Positions 43,883 through 51,321 of a stretch of DNA of 57,491 nucleotides are shown here, one piece after another. The notes below the pieces were generated by a model. The model was given only the letters and a program-made list of their open reading frames with translations, was not told the origin of the DNA and searched no databases. Each line of letters opens with the position of its first letter. Position 1 is the stretch's first letter. The DNA is from Syntrophaceae bacterium (GTDB lineage Bacteria; Desulfobacterota; Syntrophia; Syntrophales; Smithellaceae), in NCBI GenBank assembly GCA_003139775.1, contig PLGI01000075.1, forward strand, positions 1 through 57,491, written 5' to 3'. The position numbers were made by a program, and so were the translations under genes.

Positions 43883-44893
43883 TTAATGTCTCATTGCCGT
43901 AGTAATTGCTCTTAATTCGTCCATCAATTGGTAGAACTTTTCCGGTTTCAAAGATTGCATTCCGTCGGAAACTGCTTTTTCCGGTTGGGGATGAACTTCT
44001 ACTATAAGACCATCGGCGCCGACAGCCGCAGCAGCACGGGACAGCGGAATCACATATTGCCAATGACCGGCAGCATGACTGGGATCGACAATAACCGGCA
44101 GATGCGTCAAACCCTTCAACACCGGAACAGCGCTTAAATCCAGAGTGTTTCTTGTGGCCGTTTCAAACGTCCTGATGCCGCGTTCGCAGAGAATAACATT
44201 AGGGTTACCTGAGGAAAGAATATATTCCGCCGACATGAGCAACTCTTCAATAGTGGTCATCATCCCTCTTTTTAAAAGCACCGGCTTTTTCGAATGGCCG
44301 ACTTCTTTGAGCAAGGCAAAATTCTGGGTATTGCGCGCGCCGATTTGCAGCATGTCGGCGTAAGATTCCACAAGATCAACATCAGCGGGATTGACCACTT
44401 CAGTGACCGTCGGCAGACTCGTTTTCACACTAACCTTATTTAATACTTTCAAGCCTTCTTCTTCCATACCCTGGAAGCTGTATGGCGAAGTGCGCGGTTT
44501 GTAGGCGCCGCCTCTAAGAATCTGGGCGCCGCCCTTTATGGCGACATAGGCGGACTCCAGTAATTGCTCTTCGCTTTCAATAGCACAGGGGCCTGCTATT
44601 ACCACGAATTCCGGGCCGCCGATTTTAATTGGACCTACGGAAACCACGGTATTACCTTCGTGCGATTCACGGCTTGCCAACTTGTATGGTTTTAAAATCG
44701 GCATGGTTTTTTCTACCCCTGGTAAGGATTCCGCGTATTTAAGGATCCCCTTGTCGCGATTGTCACCGACTGCTCCGATAATTGTCCGTTCAACACCGAT
44801 TGAAGGATGCGCTTTGTATCCGACAGATTCAATCCAGTGAATCACATCTTCAATTTGCTTTTCTGTAGCTTGATTTTTCATTACAATGATCAT
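43883..44893 (-). CDS. aroF: DAHP synthase, type I-beta with N-terminal ferredoxin-like regulatory domain
   Basis: 336 residues. Residues 1-70 form the ferredoxin-like domain known from Thermotoga-type enzymes, where Tyr or Phe inhibits. The barrel follows: GPCAIESEEQL, GGAYKPRTSPYSFQG, LQIGARNTQNF, KPVLLKRGM, and DPSHAAGHW with the metal His. It commits PEP and erythrose 4-phosphate to the pathway. The ATG at 44893 lies nine bases behind GGAGG, directly downstream of two terminator hairpins and an aromatic leader peptide, so transcription into the gene is attenuated. Confidence 0.95.
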   Translation of the reverse strand: MIIVMKNQATEKQIEDVIHWIESVGYKAHPSIGVERTIIGAVGDNRDKGILKYAESLPGVEKTMPILKPYKLASRESHEGNTVVSVGPIKIGGPEFVVIAGPCAIESEEQLLESAYVAIKGGAQILRGGAYKPRTSPYSFQGMEEEGLKVLNKVSVKTSLPTVTEVVNPADVDLVESYADMLQIGARNTQNFALLKEVGHSKKPVLLKRGMMTTIEELLMSAEYILSSGNPNVILCERGIRTFETATRNTLDLSAVPVLKGLTHLPVIVDPSHAAGHWQYVIPLSRAAAAVGADGLIVEVHPQPEKAVSDGMQSLKPEKFYQLMDELRAITTAMRH

Positions 44894-44911
44894 GATTTTC
44901 CCCTCCTGAAA

Positions 44912-44946
44912 TTAAAAAAGGCCATGGCTTTTGCCGCCATGGCCTT
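44912..44946 (-). terminator. Distal hairpin of the aro attenuator
   Basis: Minus strand AAGGCCATGGC / GCCATGGCCTT (44946-44936 with 44928-44918), seven-base loop, followed by a T run. The perfect 11-pair stem ends just before the aroF ribosome site. Confidence 0.85.
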
Positions 44947-44988
44947 AAAAAAGAAAAGCCATGGGAGCTCTTCGATCTACCCATGGCT
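44947..44988 (-). terminator. Proximal hairpin of the aro attenuator
   Basis: Minus strand AGCCATGGG / CCCATGGCT (44988-44980 with 44965-44957), 14-base loop, then TTTTCTTTTTT. Its arms contain the same GCCATGG core as the distal hairpin, so arms of the two can pair with each other and exclude termination. Confidence 0.85.
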
Positions 44989-45006
44989 GTTTTGGTTTAT
45001 TTAACC

Positions 45007-45105
45007 TTAACAAGTCCTCCTCAGCGACGGGCAGACCAATACAAAATAGGTATAAAACCAATAACCATAAATATTGTTGTTTGCAGTTAGTTTTCTGTCC
45101 ATCAT
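45007..45105 (-). CDS. Leader peptide of the aromatic amino acid operon
   Basis: A 32-codon frame, too short for ordinary gene calling. It starts MMDRKLTANNN and then has Tyr-Gly-Tyr-Trp-Phe-Tyr-Thr-Tyr-Phe at codons 13-21: seven aromatic codons in nine. The stop is 18 bases before the first terminator arm. An AGAGGACAGG stretch precedes the ATG. A ribosome stalled for charged Tyr, Trp or Phe tRNA would cover the region upstream of the hairpins. This is the arrangement of classical attenuators such as pheA or trp leaders. The mechanism is inferred; the codon run is directly visible. Confidence 0.88.
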   Translation of the reverse strand: MMDRKLTANNNIYGYWFYTYFVLVCPSLRRTC

Positions 45106-45131
45106 GAAAAACCTGTCCTCTATTTGAAAGA

Positions 45132-45160
45132 TATATAATCAAACTAAAAATATTTGTCAA
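45132..45160 (-). promoter_or_regulatory. Promoter of the aro operon
   Basis: TTGACA (45160-45155), 17-base spacer, TATATA (45137-45132) on the minus strand. The start near 45125 gives about 20 bases before the leader peptide. Confidence 0.8.
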
Positions 45161-45239
45161 GAGAAAATTTAAAGAGTGTTAATTTAAAAGAATGCGCTTT
45201 TTCTTAAAAATACTTTTAAGTGTTTCACAAAGTTTCAGT

Positions 45240-45425
45240 AGAGGGTGTCTATACCACTCCGCTGCGCTTCGGGGATAATTAGACTTATGCTTCAAACTGC
45301 ACTGCTCTTTTACCACGGCGCTACGCGCCTGGTATAATTCGTCCAGCAAGCTTCAGTGCACTTTGTTTCTGAAGCTTGGGTCTCATTATCAGCTTGTCTC
45401 ATTAGAATTGAGGATTACTGGTGGA
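45240..45425. repeat. Family-C modular hairpin array, copy C4
   Basis: Reverse-complement counterpart of C2: shares the CTGAAGCTTGGGTCTCATT, CGTCCAGCAAGCTTC, ACCACGGCGC...GCGCCTGGTATAATT and CTTCGGGGATAATT units, but lacks the two inner hairpins of C2. Confidence 0.75.
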
Positions 45426-45459
45426 AGAACTAAACCGCTGCGCGGTAGATATATAAGGT

Positions 45460-45484
45460 TGGTGCAGAAGCACCATTTTTTTAT
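45460..45484 (+). terminator. Orphan intrinsic terminator
   Basis: TGGTGC-AGAA-GCACCA followed by seven T. No plus-strand gene precedes it, so it probably belongs to a lost gene. Confidence 0.6.
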
Positions 45485-45725
45485 TGACAAGCCCATTCGA
45501 TCTGGTATTAAAGGGTTGTTTTTGATAAGTATTAGTAAATTATGGGAGAAGATCCTCTATTGAAACCCCATAGCCCACAACACGCGGCTTAGTTCTTCAT
45601 GCGTCAATCCAAAATTGAACCAACATCTCGAATATGAATCTGTCTGTCTGTTACCTCAACTTCGGATTGACGCTTATTCGAAAGGTGCAACGAAAAATTA
45701 GCCGGAATGTTATTTGGCAAAAGGT

Positions 45726-46913
45726 CTATATATTTTCCCTGTTAATGTGCGCGACTTTGGCAACAGGGAAGCCGTTAAAGTCCGTGGCCGAGGCTAAAGT
45801 GTAGGCGCCAATATTTTCCGCGTAAAGCAAATCGTCAATTTGCAAATTTTCCGGCAGTTCATCAGCCAGTGAAATTGTATCAAAAGCGTCGCAGGTCGGT
45901 CCAAAAGTGGCACAAAGTTTTAGTTCGCCATCTTTAAAAGCATGGAGCGGGTAATGCTGGTGGTCATAAACCTGGCCGGAAAAAGTATGATACACGCCAT
46001 CATCAAGATAATAACAAGTTTTGCCGTCGCGAATGGATTTGCCAATAATTTTTGTCACCAAGGTGCAGGCTGTGGCCACCATAAATCGGCCAGGTTCGGC
46101 AATAACCTGGATATTGTCTTTGCTGAACAAGCGTTTAATTTCCAAATTCAATTTTTTAGCTAAAGCAGAAAATGATTTTACATCCGGTGTGTATTTAACC
46201 GGAAATCCGCCGCCAATATCCAAAACTTTTTTCTTTTTGCCCTCTTTATCCGTAAAACCAATTTCAAAATTCCGCAAAGCAACTTCCTTCAAAATAGAAT
46301 GCGCAAAATTCAGCGCTTGCAAATAGTTTTCAAAATTATTGCATTGACTGCCCACGTGAAAACTAATGCCTTCCACATCCAAACCCATGCCAATGGCTTC
46401 GGCAATTAGATCCATGGCTTCGCCGGGATGTGCGCCAAATTTGGAAGACAACTCCACTATACTTCCGGTGTTAGGCACGCGAATGCGTAAAATCAGCCCT
46501 ACGTCCGGCGCGTGTTGCTTGATTTTTTTCAGTTCCTCAATATTGTCAAAAGTTACCAAAATTTTGTACGGGTTTAATTTTGTCAAAACTTTGAACGGTT
46601 TAATCGTGTTGGCGTAAATAATTTTATCCCAAATAAAATTTTGGCGTTCTTTGTCCGGCCAGATTTCAATATTTTTATAAACAAGCTTGAATTCGTAAAT
46701 TGAAGCCACGTCAAAGCTAGAGCCAAGGTTAAACATGGTTTTAATTATCTCAGGATTGGAATTAGCCTTAACCGCAAAATACGGTTGCACATCCGGCAAT
46801 TTTTCACGGAATTCCTTAAAATTGTTGCGCAGGATTTCGTGGTCAACCACAAACAGCGGCGTCCCGTTTTTAGCGGCCAATTCCTGCAAAAGTTTTTTCC
46901 TTGTCTCAATCAT
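45726..46913 (-). CDS. Ornithine/lysine decarboxylase, PLP fold type III
   Basis: 395 residues of the alanine-racemase-like decarboxylase family. PLP lysine in YFAVKANSNPEI (about residue 50), FHVGSQC with the stacking His, a glycine-rich GGGFPVKYT phosphate loop, EPGRFMV, and the ODC signature GPTCDAFDTI holding the catalytic Cys at the dimer site. It should make putrescine from ornithine, and possibly cadaverine. Its ATG overlaps the stop of homospermidine synthase (ATGA), so the two act together. Diaminopimelate decarboxylase is less likely given the GPTCDAFD form and the neighbour. Confidence 0.88.
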   Translation of the reverse strand: MIETRKKLLQELAAKNGTPLFVVDHEILRNNFKEFREKLPDVQPYFAVKANSNPEIIKTMFNLGSSFDVASIYEFKLVYKNIEIWPDKERQNFIWDKIIYANTIKPFKVLTKLNPYKILVTFDNIEELKKIKQHAPDVGLILRIRVPNTGSIVELSSKFGAHPGEAMDLIAEAIGMGLDVEGISFHVGSQCNNFENYLQALNFAHSILKEVALRNFEIGFTDKEGKKKKVLDIGGGFPVKYTPDVKSFSALAKKLNLEIKRLFSKDNIQVIAEPGRFMVATACTLVTKIIGKSIRDGKTCYYLDDGVYHTFSGQVYDHQHYPLHAFKDGELKLCATFGPTCDAFDTISLADELPENLQIDDLLYAENIGAYTLASATDFNGFPVAKVAHINRENI

Positions 46914-48364
46914 GGAATAAACCGAAAGTTTTCAAATTGCCAGACATCTGCAGTTGGCTTGTTGGCCGGGTTTTCTTTAAAATAGACTACGCGGTTTTTA
47001 ATGGGAGTCCAGTCCGAGACTTTGGAAATAAAATTGCCTAAATAAGGTTTAGAAATATCCAGAACAAAGTCGTGCGGTAAATCATCGGGTAAATTCAATC
47101 CCCTTTTCGGGTTTTCTATCATCCAAAGTACTGCGCTGATAACTCCGAGCGCGACCTGCAAAGTTGTGGCATTTTGTCCCGGCGCCAGCCTTCTGGCTTC
47201 TTCTATGGAAAGATCACTGCCTGTCCACCAGGAATTGTATTCATGGCCCATAAGCAAAGCGCCTAAGATATCCGCGCCGGTAGTAATTTCATCGCCCATA
47301 ATTCTTAATTTTGGCGGCAAAACATAATTTCTGCCGCGAAGTTCGTAAATGGAAGACAACGTTTCGTGGCAAGGCATGTATGCGTAATGCACGGTGGGAC
47401 GAAAAACGGCCTTTTCTTTTTCCCAAACTGTAAGTCGATCTGATAATCCAAAAGCTTCGCCATGGCGGATAACCATGCCCACAATTTCCTGGTCCGGAAT
47501 CCAGGATCTGACCCAGGTGTTCATACCCATTTGCGCCAAAGCGATTTGGTTTTTCGGGCCATATGGCGGAACATGCGCCAGGTCCGGAAGTTTTTGCTCA
47601 TGCGTACCCCAGCCCATTTCCGCCGGCGCTGTGCCTTCTTCCCGAAGGCCTTCTATGCTCCAGGTGCCCACGAATTCATCCACTTCCTTGGGGCGATTAG
47701 TAATTTGCGTGTCGCGCTCGCTGCAATGAATGACTTTGACCTTTAGTTTTTGGGCAAGCAAATTAAATCTTCGGGATTTGATTAATTCTTCCAGTTCTTC
47801 TTTGTATTTCACGGTTACCTTGCCACCAGCTATCATTTTATTTGCAATATCAATCAGGCCCTGTTTTACAAAATGTGAAATCAGCCCTGGATTAGCGCCA
47901 TGGTCAACAACTGCACTGGTGGAGTCTTTTGGCCAGTCTTTGATCATTTCGCAGAGTTTCATTTGCCGCCAGTACAAAGATTTTTCAAACGGACTGTCTT
48001 TGTATATCCCTTCTAAAGAATCCCAAACCTCAACTGAAGTATTTATGTACAAAATATTATTGTCATGGCACCAGCCAATAATATCATTGGCGCCGATATT
48101 CCAGGCCAAATCTATGATCAGGCCGCCATTGTCAGTGTATTTGGCAAGCTCTTTGCCCATATTTTCCGGGGTAATGCGGTTTCGGACAAATTGTACACCT
48201 TTATCGGTAAATTTCTTTAAACTTTGGACTTTGTCTTCAAAATCCATAACAGTGACATTTTTCGGGTCCACTTTCAAATGCTCAAAAAGAATCGGCAAAG
48301 TGCATTGCGAAACCGAGCCATAGCCGATAATTAAAATTTTGTGGCCAAATTTTTTCTTAGTCAT
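46910..48364 (-). CDS. hss: Homospermidine synthase
   Basis: 484 residues, the length of bacterial homospermidine synthase, a saccharopine-dehydrogenase-like NAD enzyme that condenses two putrescines, or putrescine with a spermidine arm. N-terminal Rossmann site KILIIGYGSVSQCTLPIL; conserved VDHGANPGLISHF (about 150-162) and WGTHEQKLP. First gene of a two-gene operon with ornithine decarboxylase, which supplies its substrate. A perfect promoter lies 80-108 bases upstream. Carboxyspermidine-type dehydrogenases share the fold, but length and the GYGSVSQ/VDHGANPG motifs favour this call. Confidence 0.9.
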   Translation of the reverse strand: MTKKKFGHKILIIGYGSVSQCTLPILFEHLKVDPKNVTVMDFEDKVQSLKKFTDKGVQFVRNRITPENMGKELAKYTDNGGLIIDLAWNIGANDIIGWCHDNNILYINTSVEVWDSLEGIYKDSPFEKSLYWRQMKLCEMIKDWPKDSTSAVVDHGANPGLISHFVKQGLIDIANKMIAGGKVTVKYKEELEELIKSRRFNLLAQKLKVKVIHCSERDTQITNRPKEVDEFVGTWSIEGLREEGTAPAEMGWGTHEQKLPDLAHVPPYGPKNQIALAQMGMNTWVRSWIPDQEIVGMVIRHGEAFGLSDRLTVWEKEKAVFRPTVHYAYMPCHETLSSIYELRGRNYVLPPKLRIMGDEITTGADILGALLMGHEYNSWWTGSDLSIEEARRLAPGQNATTLQVALGVISAVLWMIENPKRGLNLPDDLPHDFVLDISKPYLGNFISKVSDWTPIKNRVVYFKENPANKPTADVWQFENFRFIP

Positions 48365-48443
48365 TTTTTTGATCCGTATCCGCCCATTAATAGTGTTCGA
48401 GCTTGTTTTATTTTTTTTAAGATATTGCTTTTATGAGGGTTGA

Positions 48444-48472
48444 ACTATAGGAATTACGGTCTCGTATGTCAA
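48444..48472 (-). promoter_or_regulatory. Promoter of the homospermidine operon
   Basis: TTGACA (48472-48467), 17-base spacer, TATAGT (48449-48444) on the minus strand; -35 extended as TTGACATAC. The start near 48437 leaves a leader of about 70 bases. Confidence 0.82.
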
Positions 48473-48485
48473 GAAAATATTAATT

Positions 48486-48545
48486 ACCGATTGAAATGTT
48501 GAATAAATTGGAAAAATAATAAAAACATCATAAGGAAGTAAGAAA
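48486..48545. repeat. Family-D short repeat, copy D1
   Basis: CCGATTGAAATGTTGAATAA followed by AATTGGAAAAATAA and AAGGAAG; resembles D2 (inverted, 53.0 kb) and D3 (55.1 kb). Confidence 0.6.
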
Positions 48546-48615
48546 CAGTATTTCACTCCATTATTATTCAGCTGGATTGAAAAGTAAGTACAATGGGGGA
48601 AATATCTTCGTTCTT

Positions 48616-48670
48616 ATACCAAGTTGCTTTCAAAAAATAATATATAAATTTTTGAAAGCTTACTTGGTAT
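48616..48670. repeat. 55-base palindromic element
   Basis: ATACCAAGTTGCTTTCAAAAA and TTTTTGAAAGCTTACTTGGTAT form a long hairpin around a TAATATATAAA-like centre, with minor mismatch. It lies in the 370-base gap between the hss promoter and the pseudogene. No gene in this gap. Confidence 0.65.
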
Positions 48671-48733
48671 TAGTTTCTATTCGTGAAATAAGGCCTCGAT
48701 TAACGAAAGCGGATTACATCTCTTCGGCAAACT

Positions 48734-49990
48734 TTACGCCGGCAACAATTTGAAAATGATATCCGAGGGCAATCGCAGTAGTTCAACGTTGATGATTGAA
48801 GTTGTATGCGGTTTAATCCATTTTAAGAGATTATCCGGATCAAACTCGTAGCGTAGCGGTAAATACACAATCTGATCAGTCTGCGGCTCTGTAGCTGACA
48901 CTTCGAGATATACGCCTTTTAACTTCGGTAAACGCGGCATCCACTGCTTCAGCGTAGCGTCGACGCAGATAGAATGTAATCACGTTTGGCGTAACGTTAT
49001 TTTTATGCTTGTCTCCAAAGATCTTTAGGACCGGAATTTCCGATTTTTACTCTGTGTTCTCCGAATCGAATAAGATGTCGTAATGTTCTACAGGCCACCC
49101 GTCTTGATCGCGAACGCGAAAGATAACCTGCGCGTGGCTTATCGTATTGCGTCCGTGGTTCGTCAATCCACTTTTTCCACCACGGGGATCGGGGATGCCT
49201 GAAATTCCAACGCCTCGCGGTAGGTGATCTCGGTTTCCTCGTCGAACGTCTTGCTGGCAGCGGTCCACTGATCATCGTTAGTGGTCGCCAGCGCAACTTT
49301 GACGAGCCGAAGAACCTGTTCCCTGGGCTGTTTGCCTATCACGATCCCCATTTCATCACCGGAATGCGCGCAAGCATACGGGATTGCCATGGGGACCTTT
49401 GGCAGATTATTTATACGGGCTGCTTTGCCTAGCTTAGCTTGTACCACTTACTCTAGTTGTCAGAGCGTCTTAGATTTTCACTTCGCTGTTCGGACGCTTC
49501 ATTCCAAGCTAGTTTTTGGGCCTCGTCCGTAGGTTTGAAATGCAGATAATGCACGTTGACGTTGCTGGACGAGACACGAACTACACCGTCGGAGCCGTCT
49601 TCGTTCGCGTAAGGAATCGAAGCTTCAAACCATTTGACATTGGCCTATGTTCCGATTACGACAAACTCATAGATGCCATAGTTCGCACGCGTGTACGACC
49701 CCTGCTGCAGGAAATGCAGGTGTAGATCGAGCGTCCACGAAGAACCGAATTCGAGCGCATCGAGCGCTTGGACTCCGCGCTCGGTTCCGGCTTGGAACAC
49801 TAATCGAGCCCACTTCGCAAGTTGGCCTTTACCTATGTGCGCCCATCCGCTACCGAGATTCGCACCGGCAAGGTAAACAATTCGTTTCACAGGTGATGGA
49901 CGACCCGAACGACCAATGACAGGCAAATAACTACCCACCAATCCGTCGTGGATTGAAGTTTTTTTTGATAAGAACTTGCTTTTATGGGAA
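48734..49990 (-). pseudogene. Decayed secreted-hydrolase-like gene
   Basis: Read from the minus strand, protein fragments line up in order but in changing frames. Fragment 1 (to 49648) contains VYLAGANLGSGWAHIGKG and ALEFGSSWTLDLHLHF. A TAG at 49647-49645 interrupts it, after which the same frame goes on with ANVKWFEASIPYANEDG until a second TAG (49455-49453). Fragment 3 (49447-49163, IPYACAHSGDEMGIV), fragment 4 (about 49165-49047, VIFRVRDQDGWPVEHYDIL) and fragment 5 (48940-48734, VYLEVSATEPQTDQ) follow after frameshifts. The fragments recall lipase or phospholipase-like alpha/beta hydrolases, but the family is uncertain. A promoter-like sequence stands just upstream. Confidence 0.6.
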
Positions 49991-49993
49991 AGG

Positions 49994-50022
49994 GGTATAG
50001 GAAAATCATTCCTGTATGTCAA
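49994..50022 (-). promoter_or_regulatory. Promoter-like sequence upstream of the pseudogene
   Basis: TTGACA (50022-50017), 17-base spacer, TATACC (49999-49994) on the minus strand. The surrounding 70 bases resemble the hss promoter region (shared TTGCTTTTATG, TATAGGAA and GTATGTCAA blocks), as if one is a copy of the other. Confidence 0.6.
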
Positions 50023-50111
50023 AGGAATATTGCAGGCTTCAAAGCATGGGATGCGATCGCAATGTTTATCAGCAGCCATTCACTCCATGACAATGAATAT
50101 TTCCTACCATT

Positions 50112-50170
50112 TCTAAATCAAAGATGGTATTGAGGTGGTTAAGCGGAGGCAGCGAGGCGTACCTGAAAAA
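50112..50170. repeat. Half copy of family-B repeat, B3
   Basis: TTTCTAAATCAAAGATGGTA and GAGGTGGTTAAGCGGAGGC match the left half of B1. It continues directly into a family-D-like fragment (AGCTGAACTATATCTTAATATG, 50174-50195). Confidence 0.6.
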
Positions 50171-50326
50171 AATAGCTGAACTATATCTTAATATGTGTTA
50201 GAAGTATCACAGACAGGCAATCTTGGTTAATAAGCGATCGGGTATTATGGTGGGCAAATTTTGACTTCATAAGACTTGACGAAAGGTAATCGTAAATCGG
50301 TATCCTAAATAGTTACTAAGGAGAGT

Positions 50327-51235
50327 ATGGCACATAGATATGTTTTAGGAATGGTAATCCTTTTGAGTGGCGCGATAATGGCGGTTCCGGGGGTTGTAGG
50401 ATTTTCAGATGCATCAAGAATCCCGGCTAACCATGTAAACTATTCGCGAACCAAGGCCGTCCGGGCTCCCCGGAATCTCGTTTTGCGCTCCGCCTCCGCA
50501 TTGGTGGAGGATCAAATGACAGGAGAATGTTTGGTTCAGAAACAGGCAGAAGCAATAATGCCCATTGCCTCCATCACCAAACTCATGACCGCCATGGTAG
50601 TGCTGGATGCCAAAATGGACCTCGAAGAATCTATCACCATCGAATCTGAAGACGTGGACACTGTTCGCCATAGCCGCTCTCGCCTGCCTGTTAATACCAC
50701 TCTTACACGCGGAGATACCCTGCTGCTGGCTTTAATGGCTTCCGAGAACCGCGCCGCTTATGCTTTGGGGCGGACGTATCCCGGCGGTCTCGGTGCTTTC
50801 GTTGCTGCCATGAATGCCAAGGCCAGGTCACTGGGACTCGTCGAGACACACTTCATAGATCCCACCGGTATTCACTGCGGCAACGTCTCCTCTGCCAGAG
50901 ACTTGGCGCGTATGGTGGACGCAGCTTACCACTACAGCATTATCCGGGAATACACCACATGCAAAGAAGCCACAATCCGTTCAAGTAGTCGAACAATGCA
51001 ATTTCATAACACCAATCACCTGATCGGAAATCCTCGATGGCAGATCGGACTCTCTAAGACTGGTTTCATCGATGAGGCTGGCCGGTGCCTGGTAATGCAG
51101 TCACAGTTGGCCAAACGCCCTGTTCTGATCGTGCTGCTCGATTCTCAAGGCAAGCTGACCCGTTACGGAGATGCCAATCGCATCAAACAATGGATGGAGG
51201 GTTCACAGACAGTGCGACAAAAACATAGAGGTTGA
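50327..51235 (+). CDS. Serine-type D-Ala-D-Ala carboxy/endopeptidase (PBP7-like, S11)
   Basis: 302 residues. N-terminal signal peptide or anchor (about 5-25). All three penicillin-binding motifs are visible: SITK (Ser82-Lys85), SEN (139-141) and KTG (244-246). Size and the ENRAAYALGR stretch match PbpG-type endopeptidases, which cut D-Ala-DAP cross-links in peptidoglycan in the periplasm. The ATG follows AAGGAGAG. A -35-like TTGACG lies at 50276 with TATCCT 19 bases on. No C-terminal membrane helix is present. Stands alone in the accessory region. Confidence 0.88.
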   Translation: MAHRYVLGMVILLSGAIMAVPGVVGFSDASRIPANHVNYSRTKAVRAPRNLVLRSASALVEDQMTGECLVQKQAEAIMPIASITKLMTAMVVLDAKMDLEESITIESEDVDTVRHSRSRLPVNTTLTRGDTLLLALMASENRAAYALGRTYPGGLGAFVAAMNAKARSLGLVETHFIDPTGIHCGNVSSARDLARMVDAAYHYSIIREYTTCKEATIRSSSRTMQFHNTNHLIGNPRWQIGLSKTGFIDEAGRCLVMQSQLAKRPVLIVLLDSQGKLTRYGDANRIKQWMEGSQTVRQKHRG

Positions 51236-51321
51236 AAAAATCATCAGGTATTCCATTTAAAACCTTGCATTTTCGTCCAAATTTACGATTTACTAACCCC
51301 GGCAAGAATTATCATAGCCGG

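Larger units (their letters stand above)
45161..45725. other. Intergenic region between the aro promoter and the ornithine decarboxylase stop
   Basis: Holds repeat array C4 (45240-45425), an orphan plus-strand terminator (45460-45484) and, from 45540, sequence with a 10-base inverted repeat (GCGTCAATCC at 45601, GGATTGACGC at 45663). Short minus-strand frames without starts are present near 45560-45690 (for example one ending HEELSRVLWAMGFQ), suggesting a gene remnant, perhaps of a mobile element. No intact gene. Confidence 0.5.

Noticed and set aside
44945..45160. 71-codon minus-strand frame across the aro leader
   Set aside because: It reads another frame than the aromatic leader peptide, begins upstream of the promoter's start point and runs through the terminator hairpin.
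49453..49647. TAG codons read through as pyrrolysine
   Set aside because: The two TAGs are accompanied by frameshifts, so decay explains them better; no pyl genes are in the window.
49645..50079. 144-codon frame as an intact gene
   Set aside because: Its start lies upstream of the likely promoter, it ends at an internal TAG, and the same protein continues in frame and then in other frames, as expected of a pseudogene.
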